Assembly (NCBI RefSeq): GCF_963855985.1 | Contig: NC_087104.1 | Span: 6,820,001-6,884,000, forward strand | DNA length: 64,000 nucleotides | Reading direction: 5' to 3' | Source: Ostrinia nubilalis | Taxonomy: Eukaryota > Arthropoda > Insecta > Lepidoptera > Crambidae | Shown: positions 10,456 through 25,400 of the stretch, piece by piece | Position numbering within the stretch: position 1 is the first letter of the stretch | Layout: each line of letters starts with the position of its first letter | Position numbers and translations under genes: made by a program | Notes under the pieces: model-generated | Database searches by the model: none | Told to the model about the DNA's origin: nothing | Seen by the model: the letters and a program-made list of their open reading frames with translations, nothing else

Positions 10456-13400
10456 GTTTGTAGAGACTTTAGAGGCTTTTACTGAACTTACAACAGAAGG
10501 TATACCCCAATGAGACCTTAATAGTGGAGCAGACACCGTGCGGAGAGGACGCTGGGACCTACATCTGTCTACCTGTTATAGCCGGCCAAAAGATAGCGAC
10601 ACGCGGCCAGTCGTGACATAGAAGTGCAGATACTGGGTTTGTATAGCCATTCAAGGGTTTTTACTTACCATATACATATTTCATCCCTGTACTGTCTAGA
10701 TGTGGGGAAGTATTCCTTCCCCCTATAGGACATTCATAAATAAGGTAATCGCATCGTGAAAATGTTACACACCTACTTATACCAACATTTGTCAAGGATT
10801 CGAAGAAAAGCCTGGTAGTGTTAATGGAAATGTACCAAATGGCCACGCAAAAAAAGTCCAGCCTTTTGTTATAGTGTTATCTCAGCGGTTTAAGTAACAG
10901 ACCACTCATCCCCAAGCTACTTATTACTCGGAATACCAACAAACACTAGTATCTAGAATTCCGAATTTTCAAGTTTCAATTCAACGAGTGTTGTATGTAA
11001 AAGCTTTTGTTTCGTCTCTACAAAGAGTAATGTCTTGATACAAAACAGCATTCTCACCACAAAGCTGTTAAGCTTTATCTTCCTTAATCAAGTTTCACCC
11101 ATTCCGAACAATCTTCCTGAACAATAACACAAGTTTCGTGAGCTCATGAATCCCTATGGCAACTGCCACATACCCGTCATGCTTCAGTGGAAATTTGAGT
11201 ATAAACTTTCTCATTTTCTGTAGTAAGATTTAAAGCGCTATAAAATCACGAATTCAAGAGGGGCGGAGTTACTCATCCGTAATTCATTAAAGTTAGCGCG
11301 TTTACCGTTCCCGCGGCATCTACGGAGCGTTAAAATTCTAGCTTTCCGGGTTAATAGAGCAATAAAGTGGAAATATAAAAAATCAGTACAAAATTTCCTC
11401 ACTGAGATGAGGCAGGAAAACGGAGATTTTATACTAATTAACTTTTACTTAAATGTAATAGAAGAATTTGCTCAAAATAATTTGGACTAAGTAGCGTTTA
11501 GCGTGTAAAACCGTGAGTAAACGCTTCCGCACAATTTCATCTTGAACGAGAAATTAAGAAATGCTTTTGATATTTCAGTTCAACCGAAGATCCTGCCTAT
11601 TCAACCGCTCACGAATTTTCTGAGGGAAGGGATGAGGGCGGCGATTTCTTGTCAAATATTGGAGGGGGATTTGCCTATTGCGTTTCGGTGGGAAAAGAAT
11701 GGGCAGCCGGTGACGTCATCGCCGTATGCGCCGAGTGGGATCATCACGAGACGGATGGACGAGTACAGTGCTTCGTTGGTGATAGAGCACATCACGTCGC
11801 TGCATAGTGGGAACTACACGTGCATTGCTTCGAATGTCGCTGGCTCAGAGCGGTTCACTGTACCACTGACCGTCAATGGTAAATAATTTGTTTGTTTTTA
11901 AAGTAACTTTACCTATATTTTTAAAAAGAAAAACATAATATCTGTTATAGGTCTTTCACCAGCTGAATTCCGTCTTGTTCTGTGATGTAAAATAAGCGAA
12001 GTGACCATTTATTATCCAATTCTGTACATTTTTATCGTAAGCTAAGTAATATTTTACGATGTTTATGTTTAGGTATAGTTAATTGCCAACTCTTAACTAT
12101 AACTTTGTATCTGAGGTAGTTTTATCAGATATGGTTTTCTGACGCCAGTTCCACCGAGGTGGCGCTTGGAGCCGAACGACGTGGCCGTAGCGGCTGGCCA
12201 GGACGTCACACTGCAATGCCAAGCGGACGGATACCCAAAGCCTAGTATTACATGGAAAAAGGCCGTAGGTAAGTCTACAATCACAAATACATAGATACAT
12301 TTTTTAATTTTAGCCCGACGTTTGAAAGCCCTATTTATCCTATTTACAAAAAATATTGAAGTCATACTATACTTAAATTGGTGATAATCTTTTATCTCTT
12401 CGTCTCAGCAAAATACAATTCGTTCAGTTTAATCTTGTCTGAGCTACGTCACAAGATGACAACTTAAGTAGTATTACTAGCTAGGGAGTATTCCCTAGCT
12501 AAACTATGCTACTGGTCATTAGAAATTGTTGTAATGGTTATAGGAAAACCCGCCATTTCAGGCAGATCATTAAGCATTCCGCGCTTAGCGGGAATAGAAA
12601 TTACGTCTTACTAATTCGACGGTCCATCTGAAGCCGGCCTCCTGCGTAAAAGGTCCCGCGGGCTCCATTACTAGAGAGTCAATTTGAAAAACAGAACCAA
12701 TTAGGTACAACTGTGTTTTCTCAGTCTCGAATAGAAGTATCTTATTACTATTTCAATTAAATGGTATCGTTACGTGTACATTAGGTTTTATTATAAAGCA
12801 GCAATTAAAAAAAACCATCTGTAAGTCACAGACTTGACGTAGCGTGGTTCATCGTGAGACGAAAACTATTTAATTGTATGGAATATCGCTGCGCAAACGT
12901 CTCACCCTTACTAAATGTGTTCCAAAATGTTATCATAGAACCATAGTATAATAACGAGTTGATAGAACCGCAGTACTTATTATTATTCTGTGATAGAACT
13001 GTTTCCCTACTTTACATATCGTTAAGTTCTATAAAAATCAGTAACTTTTCAGAAGAGCAAATAAAACTTTCACATAGAATATACTCGTGCGTGGTGTACC
13101 ATTCTGTTACTGATGCGTAATTTGTGAGTTTCTTGTTTCCTATTGACCCAACCGAGTATTTAACAAGTGGCATTAAAACTTTTTCAAACCAACTAATTGT
13201 CACTTAGGTACGTGGTGTTATATCGTTCAGTAAATTATATTTTGTTTTTCTCAACCAGGCAACACTCCCGGGGAATACAAGGACTTCATGTTCGAAGGCA
13301 GCTCCCGAGTGCTGGAAAACGGCTCGCTGGTGTTCGAGCGAGTGGCCAAGGACAGCGAAGGCCACTACCTCTGTGAAGCCCGGAATGACATTGGGGCTGG

Positions 13401-16400
13401 ACTCAGCAAGCTCATCTTCCTGAAAGTTAACGGTGAGTTTTTTATCTTCAAAGGCAGTTCATGCGTCTTAGTCAACCCTCGCGGATGTTCGAGCGAGTGG
13501 CCATAAAAGTTTCTAAAGTTAAACGGCTGACGAACAACATAATGACTCCGCTACGACACTGCGTGACTACGCTACGATCAGTGGCGTAACTACAGGGTGG
13601 CAGGACTGGCAAAATGCCACGGGCCCCCGACCGAGCTCAGAAAACAAACTTGAATTGATAGTAGTAATTCATGAGCTTATGATACCAACCAACACAACCA
13701 TGAGCTAGGGCCCCCCTCAATGAATTTGCCACGGGCCTCGGATGATACAGTTACGCCACTGGCTACGACGCCACGTGCTACGATGCTACGTGACTACGCT
13801 ACGATGCTACGTGACTACGCTACGACGCTGCGTGACTATGCTACGACGCCACGTGACTATGCTACGACGCCAAATACATTACCTACTTTATTTTACATCC
13901 CCAAATGATGTTCTGAAAATAATTTACTATTCTTCTATCTCATATAAATTACCTTTATTAACAATACCATAACACAAAAACAAGCCTGCAAAAAGCATAC
14001 CTAATAATCATTTTACTTACATTTAATAATCCCCATTTTGCGAGGTTACTTGCAAACAAGGTCTAACCTCGTTTGGAAAGTATCCTAGCCTATTTGTTTT
14101 ACGTCCCTTACTCTACATTCTGTTACTTTTATGATGCGTAAATGCGTAACTGGGTAAACCACGTGCGTGTATTTGCACAATACAGTCGGCCACATTATTA
14201 AAAATACCCGTTTTTCAGTAAATATTACAACATTCTTTCAAATCGAATCACTTGTTTCTAAAGCTGACTGTACCTACGTCTCTGCATAAAGTTATAAAGC
14301 CAAAAATATAAAAGTTTGGATCCCTGTGCCCTCGCAAAATTCTCATTCGCATGGGTATTACTCATTTTTCACCCTCATAGTCGGCTGTAGTCAAAATTCA
14401 TTTAAGCTTTTACAACCTTTTAAGAACGTTGAATGAAATTACTTTTCTTTATAAAAATGGAGCCGACTTATATAAAATGAGATATTTAAAAAGCCACTTA
14501 AGGATCTAATGTAATTGAAACACCAATCAGCACCAGTATTTTTTACAAAAGAAAATCTGTATAAATGTTGAATGCACAAGTCAGAAGGTTTTAGGCTGCT
14601 TTCTCCATTACCTACAAAACTATAAAATTAAAATAATAATGCATAGATATTATATAAAAAATAACATTCATTTTATTCACTTCTTCGTAAAGCTGCTAGT
14701 GTATCTACATAAAGTTAAATTAATTGCCCAACAAGGAATATGATAGTGTGGCATTTCGTCGAATTACCCGACTCTCTAAACTTTGGTCTATATCAAAACA
14801 AAATCAGGGCAGCTCTGCAAATATACACGTAAACGCTTGTGAAATTAGAAACTAGACCATACGAAGTATACAAAACCAGGAATTCCAGGAATTGCCAGTA
14901 AAACCGCACTTTGTGGCCAGCAAGCCGATGAAATACGGAGTTTCCACAAACAAGTTAGGTGTACTCGAAGCAAGCTATGCTATTAAACTCTCTTACGAGT
15001 ATTTAAAAATAAACTAACTTTGTTAACGATGCAATATATTTTCTGTGAGTATCCGCCAATTTGGCTGCATGGATTTCGTTTTGTAACTAAAGTCGAAACT
15101 TTGAATTTTTACATCCCCCTTGAGTATTGAAGGATGCCTCTCAAACTTTTATCTCTTTACCCCTTTCAAATGTTTTACCAAAAACTTTCCCTATGACTTG
15201 AAATCTGACAACAAACCAATTCTAAAACACATTGGACTCGTGTTTAAGAATGTCACAAAATTGGTTTACGATCTTCTTTACTTTAAGCCCTAAAAACCCA
15301 AAAAGTCCATATAACTAAAAGTCTAGGATAGCCAGATTTGATATCTCCCCGGCGTACACTATTATTATACTGCAACACGTGTTGGTACTTGCTTTTATGA
15401 CTGAACCACGAACAAAGTTAGTCTAGTTTCGCCTGATGAATATTTTATAGAGCGGTGTCCACCAAAATTGCCAGTCTCACACAGCGCTCCGTCCAAATTA
15501 ACGTCTATTGTCTAAGGCCAGTCATTTAATTCAACTGACCTCAAAGGATCCATTCAATTTATCATCAAAGTTTGCGCCGAATATATCTGTATAGACCGTA
15601 TAAATACGAAGGCATCTTTTTGTCGATCCCTTGAAAAGTTGTGGAATGTCTTGATGAAAGTCGTCACCACGATGAGCTTCGGCGGAGCGGGCCGCGCGAC
15701 CGTACTCAAATGAAAATTCTTTTGCGTCATTATTGCTTTGTAGCCAGCCCCGAGCTGCCCCCAGTTGTAAAAAAGACATTAACAGCCGAATATATTCGAC
15801 GCTTCGCCAAGAAAGCCTTACTTATTTTAACAGCCGACTTAAATGTGCGAATCAAATGTGTCAGTTTACGAAAGTAATTGGATTTCCGCCATCGAACGTT
15901 TGATGGTACGATTTTATGTACAGACCGTTATAAAACAACGTTTGATATCAGGAATGATATAACTCAGTATTTATCGTAGAAAACGTAAATAAATAGCAAA
16001 TAATGCTACAGTTATGTTCAGAATGTCTAAAATAAACAAATTATAAACGTAAACAAAAGCTACATGAAACAGCTTTAAAAAAAAGAATAACGACTAGGTT
16101 CATAATAATTTAGATTTAGATAACGTTATAAGTTACAAGGCAGAATACAAATTTCATCTCTTTTGTATTCACTAAGGAGAAAACTAAATAAATAGACTGA
16201 ATAGCCACCAATGTCGACCTTTCATTCCGGCCATAATTCAGTTTCGCACAATAATACCTTCTGAGTCACGTAATGGCGCAAAGTTCCCATGTAAACGCCC
16301 TCGTCGGGGCAGTTTTATTTTAATTCTATAGAATTCCGCAGCCTCCCCGATAACTCGTGCAAATTGTCCGCTGTCCCATTGTACTTAGCTCAAATTAAAG

Positions 16401-19400
16401 GAAGTCCATTCTCTCAATGCTCTGAACGCCTTACGACGGCCGCTTCGAAGCGATCGGGACTTAGGGTCCTCAATGGATTCTCGATAAAAGAAAAATGTGC
16501 TAAGAAATTGCACGTTAGTTTTATTAATTTGTGCAAAAAGATAACCTATAGGTTATTAGTAAAGTTATCGATTGAAAAACGCTCCAAGTAAATATTTGTA
16601 TTTCCAAGAAAACTGTACTTGAAAATGAAATGAAAATGAAAATATTTATTGCCAGAATCAATGAAAACTTTGAAGAAAACGTGTTTTGTCATATTTTGCA
16701 GCCGTCGTCAGTCAGATTTTCATAACATTTTCTCTCACTCGTCGTGTGTGTCTACGTAAACTTACTAACAAGAAAAATCTCTCTCTGCACAAAGACTCAT
16801 ATAAGCAAATTGTATTGTTTTTTCAGCGACCTAACCTAGGCATTTCTAAAGTAGGTCATATGGCCGGGCATGCCAGAACAAAAGCTTGTATGAAATATTA
16901 ATTTAAACTTTTCATAATTAGCAGTCGCGCTAGGCTTTTATAAGTTGACTTTTTTACCGAGGTGCACGATTAATTAAAACAGTTGATAAAATTAATTATT
17001 TTCAGGATGATGGATGGTGATTACTTACTTTTGTCGTCCTCTTAATATTTCTTTGGTATTTAAATACTTTCCCCGACAAGGCTTTATTTAATGAAGAAGT
17101 TGGATCAATTGACTACATTATGAATGAATTCAGCTATAGCTTAAACGTTTTATTAAACGTGGTAAAGTCGACGATAAAATGAACTACGTATGTTTCAGTT
17201 TTTGCTGTTTTTTCTTGCCTTCGTAGTGAACATAACTTCGTCACCAGTGGAAGTAATACAGTGTTTGTATTGACTTCGTTGAAGACGCGCGTCTGAGCGG
17301 AAACTCGATGAGCGACACAATAGGTCTCTTATTTATTGGAGACAGTCGTCTGCTAGAATAGTGTTAAGTAAGGTACTACATGTTAATGTTATTTAGAATA
17401 GAAGGAGCATGTATTATAACATATTACAGATTCTTATTTAATTTAATTAAAAATAATGTTACAGCTTTTGAGCTTTTCGTCAAAATTTAAATAGGTATCA
17501 AAACTTCAGGTAGTTTTGAACGGTAATATAAATAGGAATGGAATACGATAGCCGAAAGTAATGTTTGATTTGCATTCCACGGATTGTTTTCCGATGCTCT
17601 CCTGTCATCCGAATGAAAAATTCGTATCAAACTGACGTATTTTCCTGGTAAAAGCATAGGTGCAATTTCCCGACTCGGACGTGATATCCGATAACAAATC
17701 GATCGTATTGTGATGTATCCTAGCTGTGTTTTCGGAATCGAGTAAAACCCGATTTAGGAAGGTATGTGATGGATTTCAAAGCTCAGTTCATTGCACCGAT
17801 AGTAAAAATGGATAGGAATTAAACATGACACAATTATTCCTTATCTAGCAGACTGAAAATGTCTGGTAACTATAATATCTTGTAGCTGCGTGTCACAGCC
17901 ATTCTTGCTGTAGGAGACAGTTGGCGGCTAGACTTGTCCCTGTACTTTGTGCTCTGTGTGCTGACTCTACTCCAAAAGCAATTAGAGAATCGTGCTAGTC
18001 ATTTTAAACTAACTCTACTTTATATTAGGTCAGTAGATTTACAATAAAGTCATGATAAAAGCCAATAGAAATTACAACAATGGTAGATGTTTTGCCAAAT
18101 AAAAAATAAAAAATAATTTTATAAACAGCGTTTCACTCATTCGAATTGCAAATCGAATCAACCAAAAACAATTTCATAATGCTTCGCTGCTCCATTCAGA
18201 CAATGAAATACCCATCTCTCCATAACAAAAACGGCTCATTACTATTCCATCGTTAACACCATCAAAGGTCCTATCCTGCCTTCGTATCGTACGTGACAAG
18301 TGTTTTTCTCACATTCGCACTCGGTCACCTGTGAAGCAATAATAGGGGACAATTTGTTGTGTGGACGCGCGTCGGAGCGGAAAACTCGATGGGCGGCGTG
18401 GCAATACGTCTCCGTTTATTGGAGACGGGCTAGGACGAGCCGAGCGTGTCTGCACCGCGGTATTGGCTTTGTGGAAAGCAAATGTGGTGAAATATGGTTG
18501 AAACAGTCACCCTATTTTAGATAGAGTTTGATATTTACTACAATAGTTGCTGAAATTAACACTGTGCCCAACTAGCTTACATACGTACGCTTTTGATGCG
18601 TACATTACTTTATTGATTTGAGTCAACCACCGTAAAGTAAGTAGGGACTTAGTTATAAGTACGAGATAATGGGCGTCGATATAATATCTACCTACGTTCT
18701 CCACTTCATTGACGCTGTATTGACTTTGTGAAAATGGAAATATGGTTTGATATTTTCATTTCATAAGGATTTCACTTTAAAGCAGATATTGAAAGTGTTT
18801 TCAGTTCGATTAGGCTGAAACTTCCCACACCTCAACATTATAATTTCATAGATCTGATCAAGTATCGAAGCTTTATAGAGTTGTTTTATTGGGAACTTTA
18901 CTGCTACTCTTAAAATTGCTTCCAATGTTGCTTTGTAAGTTATTCGATTTAGGTTAATATCTTAACCGACGTGTCCGCGCCGACCAGTCGCCACTCAACT
19001 TCCATGCCATACTACCCTCAATGAAGATTTGTGATCTGGAGCATTGCTAGAACTTGTTAGCTACAAACAGCCGTAAAAGAAAATCCCCCAGTTCGATTCC
19101 CGTCGACGAACGCCCCGGTCACGTTCGAGACCAGTTTGTAAACAGTTCCGCTTCCAACCGTAATCGTATTTCCCGCTTGTTTATTTCGGTTTGACACGAG
19201 CCCCAGAAAGTTTACAGACTCCTTACTTACGTCCTATTTGCAGGGCCCGAGTAAACGTTTAACTTTGCAATCCAGGATTTAGCATTTTGTTGACTTGATT
19301 GCGCGGTGAGAGGTCCCTAATGGGACCAGGGTTCAGTCCTCAATTAAGTGAAAGAATCGCTATTTATAACGTGAAAATAACAAAATCATAGCTACTAAAG

Positions 19401-22400
19401 CAATGGAAGACCATATTTTTTTGTTCTAAAAATTTTATTCACGTAATGAAAATTAATTTCCCCACTTTCAGTGGCCATCTTTGCAATGGTTTTTTATAGA
19501 CCGAAGGCAAGAAAACGCCATAAAAAGAGTATTGTAGGCGAACATACACACATTAAAACACTAGCAACAACTACTCTTGTTACTTTGTACATATTCAAAT
19601 CAGAAGCCCCAGTTTTCTGACCCTCAAACCGTAATCGTCCAACTTTCAAGCACCAAGGAATAGATTTCCATTTTAAAAGCGTCCGTTTTATTATAAGCGG
19701 TAAATCATAAAAATGTGAGGTCCGTAAACAAAGTGGTGGCCTATAAATTACAAGCGGCCGCGACGCGGCTCGACCCAGCGCCTGTAAATCTCCCGGTGTC
19801 GCACCCTCATTTCGGTAACAATATCTTTAGCTTTTTAAAACCCTCGGCTGAAAGGGGAAAATTGGAAATCACTGTAGGTTTCATAAAAATATGAGAAATA
19901 CTTATGGTTTATTGTGTAAGAGAATACAAATTGCTTTCCTAGTAATAGAAAGGGGGGAAATATCTGCGAAAAGCAGCCTGTAGGTACCTACTCCAGTTAC
20001 CGGTCTTACTTATCAAAGCATCATCATACCTACACACTGTTCGATGAGCAATCACATTATGGCAGCTGAAATTCTATAGCTGCATAGTAAATAACAATGT
20101 AATTGATATTACAATTTTGCAATGTTTTCTTAGATACTTCGTTCTTTACCGAATTCTTCTTTATCATCTAGTTTCCAATTATCAACTGTTGTGTATGTGG
20201 GTAGTTATAGATTAACAAATGTATGTGACCACCACCCATGTTGTAGAAATAAACCAGTGTGTCTTTAGCAAGCAGTTGTTTCACTCGCGTCCCACGTCTC
20301 ATATTTAACAGTGGCGACGTTTACCCACACTTAAGAAAAAAAAATGTCGCACTTCGGAATTCTCTCCAGCTTCGACCACACACTACAAAATTGGGCTACT
20401 TACAAAAGTCGCATTGCCCAATGGTTCATCGCTAATGAGATCGGTGCGAAAACGGATGGAGACGGGGTCAAAAGGCGAGCGATACTACTGAGCGCACTCA
20501 GTGACACTACCTACGGGCTCGCAGCTGACCTGGCGTTACCGAAGAAGCTCGACGAAGTCACCTATGAAGGAATTTTGAAGCTCCTGGATAAACATTTCAC
20601 GCCGAAATTATGTGGTTTCAGCGAGAGGCATAAATTTTATGCTGCGGTTCAGGAGTTAGAGGAAACTCCATCACAGTGGGCGGCTCGACTTCGGGGCCTC
20701 ACGGCCCATTGCAGCTTCAAAAACATCGAGGAGACGCTACGAGACCGTTTTATAATGGGGATGTTACCGGGCCCCGAGAAAGAAAAATTGTTTACGCAAG
20801 ATGTGGATACGTTGGAACTGGCGAAAGCGGTGGAGATAGCGGAAAGCGTGCGGAGCGCGCGTTTCGGCGCCGCAGCCGCCGCGAGCAGCGCTCCACAACA
20901 AAATCAGCTGTTCAAGATCAACCCACGGCCGAACAATTCGTCAAATGCCCGGGCATCCAAGGAAAAGTGTAGTGTTTGCGGGTATACAAATCACAAAACG
21001 GCACAGTGTCGATTCGCGAACTATAAGTGCAAAAAGTGTAACACAAAAGGCCATCTACGTAGAATGTGCAAAGTGAACGTAATTACTAATGAGGAAGGTG
21101 AGAGCGATGATGACGGTAAGTTGTTTGTTATTCGTGCTCACAGGGGAGAACCTATGACAGAATTTGTATCATTGAATGGGGTAAGATTAAAATTTGAGAT
21201 CGATAGCGGATCGGCGGTCACGGTTATGTCAGAAAAGGATTTTTCTACTCATTTTACGAGCGTGCCATTATCAGCGACTAATAAACGGTTATGTTCATAC
21301 ACTGGAGACCGCATAAACTGTGTAGGAGTAGCTAGGCTACCAGCGGTGTATTTGGGATGCACGAACATTTTAGACGTTTACGTCGTCCGTGATGGCGGTC
21401 CGCCTCTCTTAGGTCGTGATTTTATATCACTATTTAATTTACAACTATCTCCTTGTAATTACGTAAGCGACGTCAAAACAGACGAATCGTTAGTAATTAG
21501 TCAGCTACAAATGCGTTTCCCACAAGTGTTTGCAGACAAATTGGGCACATTTAATAAATATACAGTTAAACTACATTTAAAAGATAATGCCAAACCAATG
21601 TTTTTTAAAGCGCGGCCAGTTGCTTTTGCGCTGCGCGATAAAGTCGGGAAAGAGATAGAACGATTAGTCGCGCTCGGGGTGCTAAAACCGGTTGATAACG
21701 CCGAGTACGCGTCACCCATAGTCCCAGTACTCAAGCGCAACGGCTCTGTTAGACTATGCGCAGATTATTCCGTTTCCATTAATAAGCAACTGATTGTAGA
21801 TCATTATCCACTACCTACAATTAACGAATTGTTTTCAAAACTACACGGAGGTAAACAGTTTTCCAAGCTAGATTTATCAATGGCGTACAATCAATTTTTA
21901 CTCGATGAGGAGTCACAGAACATAACTTGCATAAATACTCATCGAGGGCTTTTTAAATATACGCGATTAGTGTTCGGATTAGCAAGCGCCCCGTCTATAT
22001 TCCAGCGCGCGATGGAAAACGTCCTTGCCGGGATGGAGGGCGTGCTTTGCCTGCTAGACGACGTCCTCGTCACGGCTGACAATAAAAAAACCCACATGGA
22101 AAGGTTGCATGCTGTTTTAGATAGATTACAAAACGCGGGATTGACATTGCAAAAAGAAAAATGTGAATTTTTTAAAGACGAAATTAATTACCTAGGTTAT
22201 GTTATAAATCAATACGGGCTAAAAAAATCACCGGATAAAGTTAAAGCTATTGTGGATGCTCCAGTACCTACCGACATAAACAAGTTACAGTCATTCTTAG
22301 GGTTAGCAAACTATTATAGAAATTTTGTTCCCGGAGCGTCTAGTGTACTGAGCCCCTTATATGATTTATTAAAGAAGGGTACAAAATGGAATTGGTCGGA

Positions 22401-25400
22401 GGTACATGATAAGGCTTTTAAGGATATTAAGAGTATTTTGGCATCAGAAAAAGTACTCGCACACTTTAATCCTGATGCTAAAATAATTTTAACGGTGGAC
22501 GCTTCTCCTACTGGACTGGGAGCCATACTTTCACAGGTGGGTTGCGATGGATTAGAACGACCGATTTCGTTTGCATCGCGAACTCTTAATCCAGCTGAGA
22601 AACGGTATTCGCAAATACAGAAAGAGGCAACTGCGATTATCTTTGGAGTTCGTAGATACCATCAGTATTTATTTGGCAGATCGCATCCCTTTGTTTTACG
22701 TACCGATCACAAACCCTTAATTTCAATTTTTGGGCCATACAAAGGTGTTCCCGAGGTATCTGCAAATCGTTTACAGAGGTATGCAATGTTTCTAAGCGCA
22801 TATAACTATAGCATCGAATACGTACGCAGCGGAGATAACAGCGCCGACTATTTGTCTCGCGCCAGTCTGCCCGAGCCAGGGGCGGGAGCGGGCGCGAGCG
22901 CGGGCAGCGATATAAATGTTGACCGCGCTTCGTATATTAATTTCGTTGTCGAGGGCAGTATGCCAGTAACGTTAAATATTTTACAAGCGGAAACTACTAA
23001 AGATGATATTTTGACTTTAGTTACGAAATATGTCACAAACGGCTGGCCTAAGAAAGTCACTAATCCGAAGTTAATTCCGTATTTTTTGTGTAGAAATCAG
23101 TTATCTTATGAGAACGGTTGCCTAATGAGAGGTCATAAGGTAGTTATACCCGTAAAACTCCAGAATTCAGTGATTAAGGAGCTACATAATTCTCATCTTG
23201 GCATAGTAAAAACAAAAGCTGAAGCAAGGTCGCGTTTCTGGTTCCCGGGAGTGGATGCTGCGTTAGAAAAAATGGTAAGTTCATGTAATATTTGTTTACA
23301 ACTACGACCGACGCCGCCCAAAGCTCCCCTCGCACCTTGGAAGTACCCTTCCGAACCATTTTCCAGGCTACACATTGACTTCCTAGGTCCAATTAACAAC
23401 CGTATGTTTTTTGTGGTTGTGGATGCACATACAAAATGGTTGGAGGTGTACGATATGAGCAACGTCACTACTACTTTATCGGTCGTGGAAAGGTTATACG
23501 ATTTTATGTCAAGGTTTGGATTACCACAAACTATAGTCAGTGATAATGGCACAGCATTTACTTCTCAGGAATTTAAACAATTTTGTTTACTAAATGGCAT
23601 CGAACACATAACCTCACCGGCCTACCATCCATCAAGTAACGGCCAGGCTGAAAGTTTCGTAAAAATCGTAAAACGTGGGTTAAAATCGGTTTTGTTGTCA
23701 ACACAAAATTTGAAACAATTAAAATTAATGTTACACAAGTTTCTATTTGACTATAGAAATTCGGTACATTCTGTCACAGGTAAATCTCCAGCTGAATTAG
23801 TGTATGGACGCAAATTACGATCTCGTTTGGATTTATTTAATCCCTTACAGTCGGTCGCTCCGCCTTCCTCATTGATAAATGACGTAACGAATAAACAGTG
23901 CTTACAGAGTAAAAACTACGGCGGGAAAAATAAACAATGTTTTTCAAATGGCGATACAGTGTTATATAAAAAACATTTTGGAAATAACAAGTTTCATTGG
24001 TGCATGGGTACTGTTTTACGAAAAAAAGGCAATGTGTTATATTTGTTAAAGGACGTTTTATCAAATTCAATTGTTAAGAAACATAAAAATCAAATAGTGA
24101 TGTATAAAGGCGATTCAATCTCTCAAAACACCACCACATATTTAGATGATGAGAACTCTGATAAAGCCAGTTCTACATTGCAACAGTCTTTAAATTCGCA
24201 GGAACCATTATTACCCGAGGGGGGAAGAGTGGAAAGGGAACTACCAACTAATTCAACCTGTCCCACCACTGATAATCAGGTTCTTTCTAGAAACCCCACG
24301 AGGTTGCTGCGAAACATCCCTAGAGTAGATTATAAAAAATATTTGTAATAATTATTGTGTAAGAACGTTAATGTTAATATTAAAGGAATGAGGGGAGGAG
24401 ATGTTGTGTATGTGGGTAGTTATAGATTAACAAATGTATGTGACCACCACCCATGTTGTAGAAATAAACCAGTGTGTCTTTAGCAAGCAGTTGTTTCACT
24501 CGCGTCCCACGTCTCATATTTAACATCAACCAACTGTACTTCATGGAATAAATCACATGATCTGCCTTACAAGCAATCAAGAATGCAATCTCACTACAGC
24601 CTATAAGCCTATACAACGCCTTTGCAAACAGCTGTATGGTAAGCTCCCCTTACGCCCGGCTTATTGCTCTGAAATCAATATGCCGTTGATATGCAGATGT
24701 GTGCGATTGTTACGCCGGCTAATAAACTGGTAACTGCCTTAGACTCGGAAACAACAGCTATTAGCAAATCGAATCTGTTTCTAACGGTTCGAAATCACTG
24801 TTCGATTTTCAGTAAAATCTTATATTCACTAGGGGACAAACATCACGCGATATATCGCTAGAGAGATGAGATATGTCTGGCACGGGCGATTTATAAAAAA
24901 GATCCCGTAACAAATGTATATACCTACATTACTTTTTCAAATTATTTATTAGTACCTAAGTATTCTTGTAGACTTGTAGAGTATGTTTGATTAAATTCTA
25001 AGCAAAATCAAAATATAACTACTTAAAACAATGGCTTATGAAGTGAAAAACAAAGCCTGTTTAGTGCTCAGAACACAACTCCAAGGAAACTGCATAGCGG
25101 TTAAATTTTATAATGCAGCTGGAAATTTTAAACGATGTACTTAGGTTCAGGGCGAAATATAATGCATAAATAATGACTTAACCACGACTACAACATGTCT
25201 CTCTAGAATACTGCTACTAAAATAATGCAACTAAGGCTGGGCTGCATTTGGAGTACAATCTATTCAGACTGAAAAAAGGAAATAATGTGATATCATAGAT
25301 ATTATTATAACGGTCTGAGGTCACTGATTATGGTTTAGCCAACCCTTCTTACACCAAGGATTATAGTGAATGAAGAATTGATGCCTGACTTGGGTATATA

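Larger units (their letters stand above)
13762..20186. other. Long Dscam intron (left part)
   Basis: After the minisatellite no exon or transposon end was recognised. The exons on either side join directly in phase (LKVN to APARF), so no exon is missing. A related pair of about 64-bp segments lies at 17284 and 18364. Confidence 0.55.
20187..24525 (+). mobile_element. Ty3/gypsy (mag-like) LTR retrotransposon, complete
   Basis: Two 124-bp LTRs (20187-20310 and 24402-24525) in which no difference was noticed, starting TGTTGTG and ending TTTAACA. They are flanked by a 5-bp duplication, tcaac (20182-20186 and 24526-24530). A primer-binding-type sequence TGGCGACG starts one base after the 5' LTR, and a purine tract at 24382-24401 precedes the 3' LTR. 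It lies in sense orientation in the 12.1-kb Ig8-Ig9 intron. Short LTRs and a single Gag-Pol frame suggest the mag lineage. Confidence 0.95.

Noticed and set aside
22314..24070. Several minus-strand frames opposite Gag-Pol
   Set aside because: Shadows of the long plus-strand frame, without domains.
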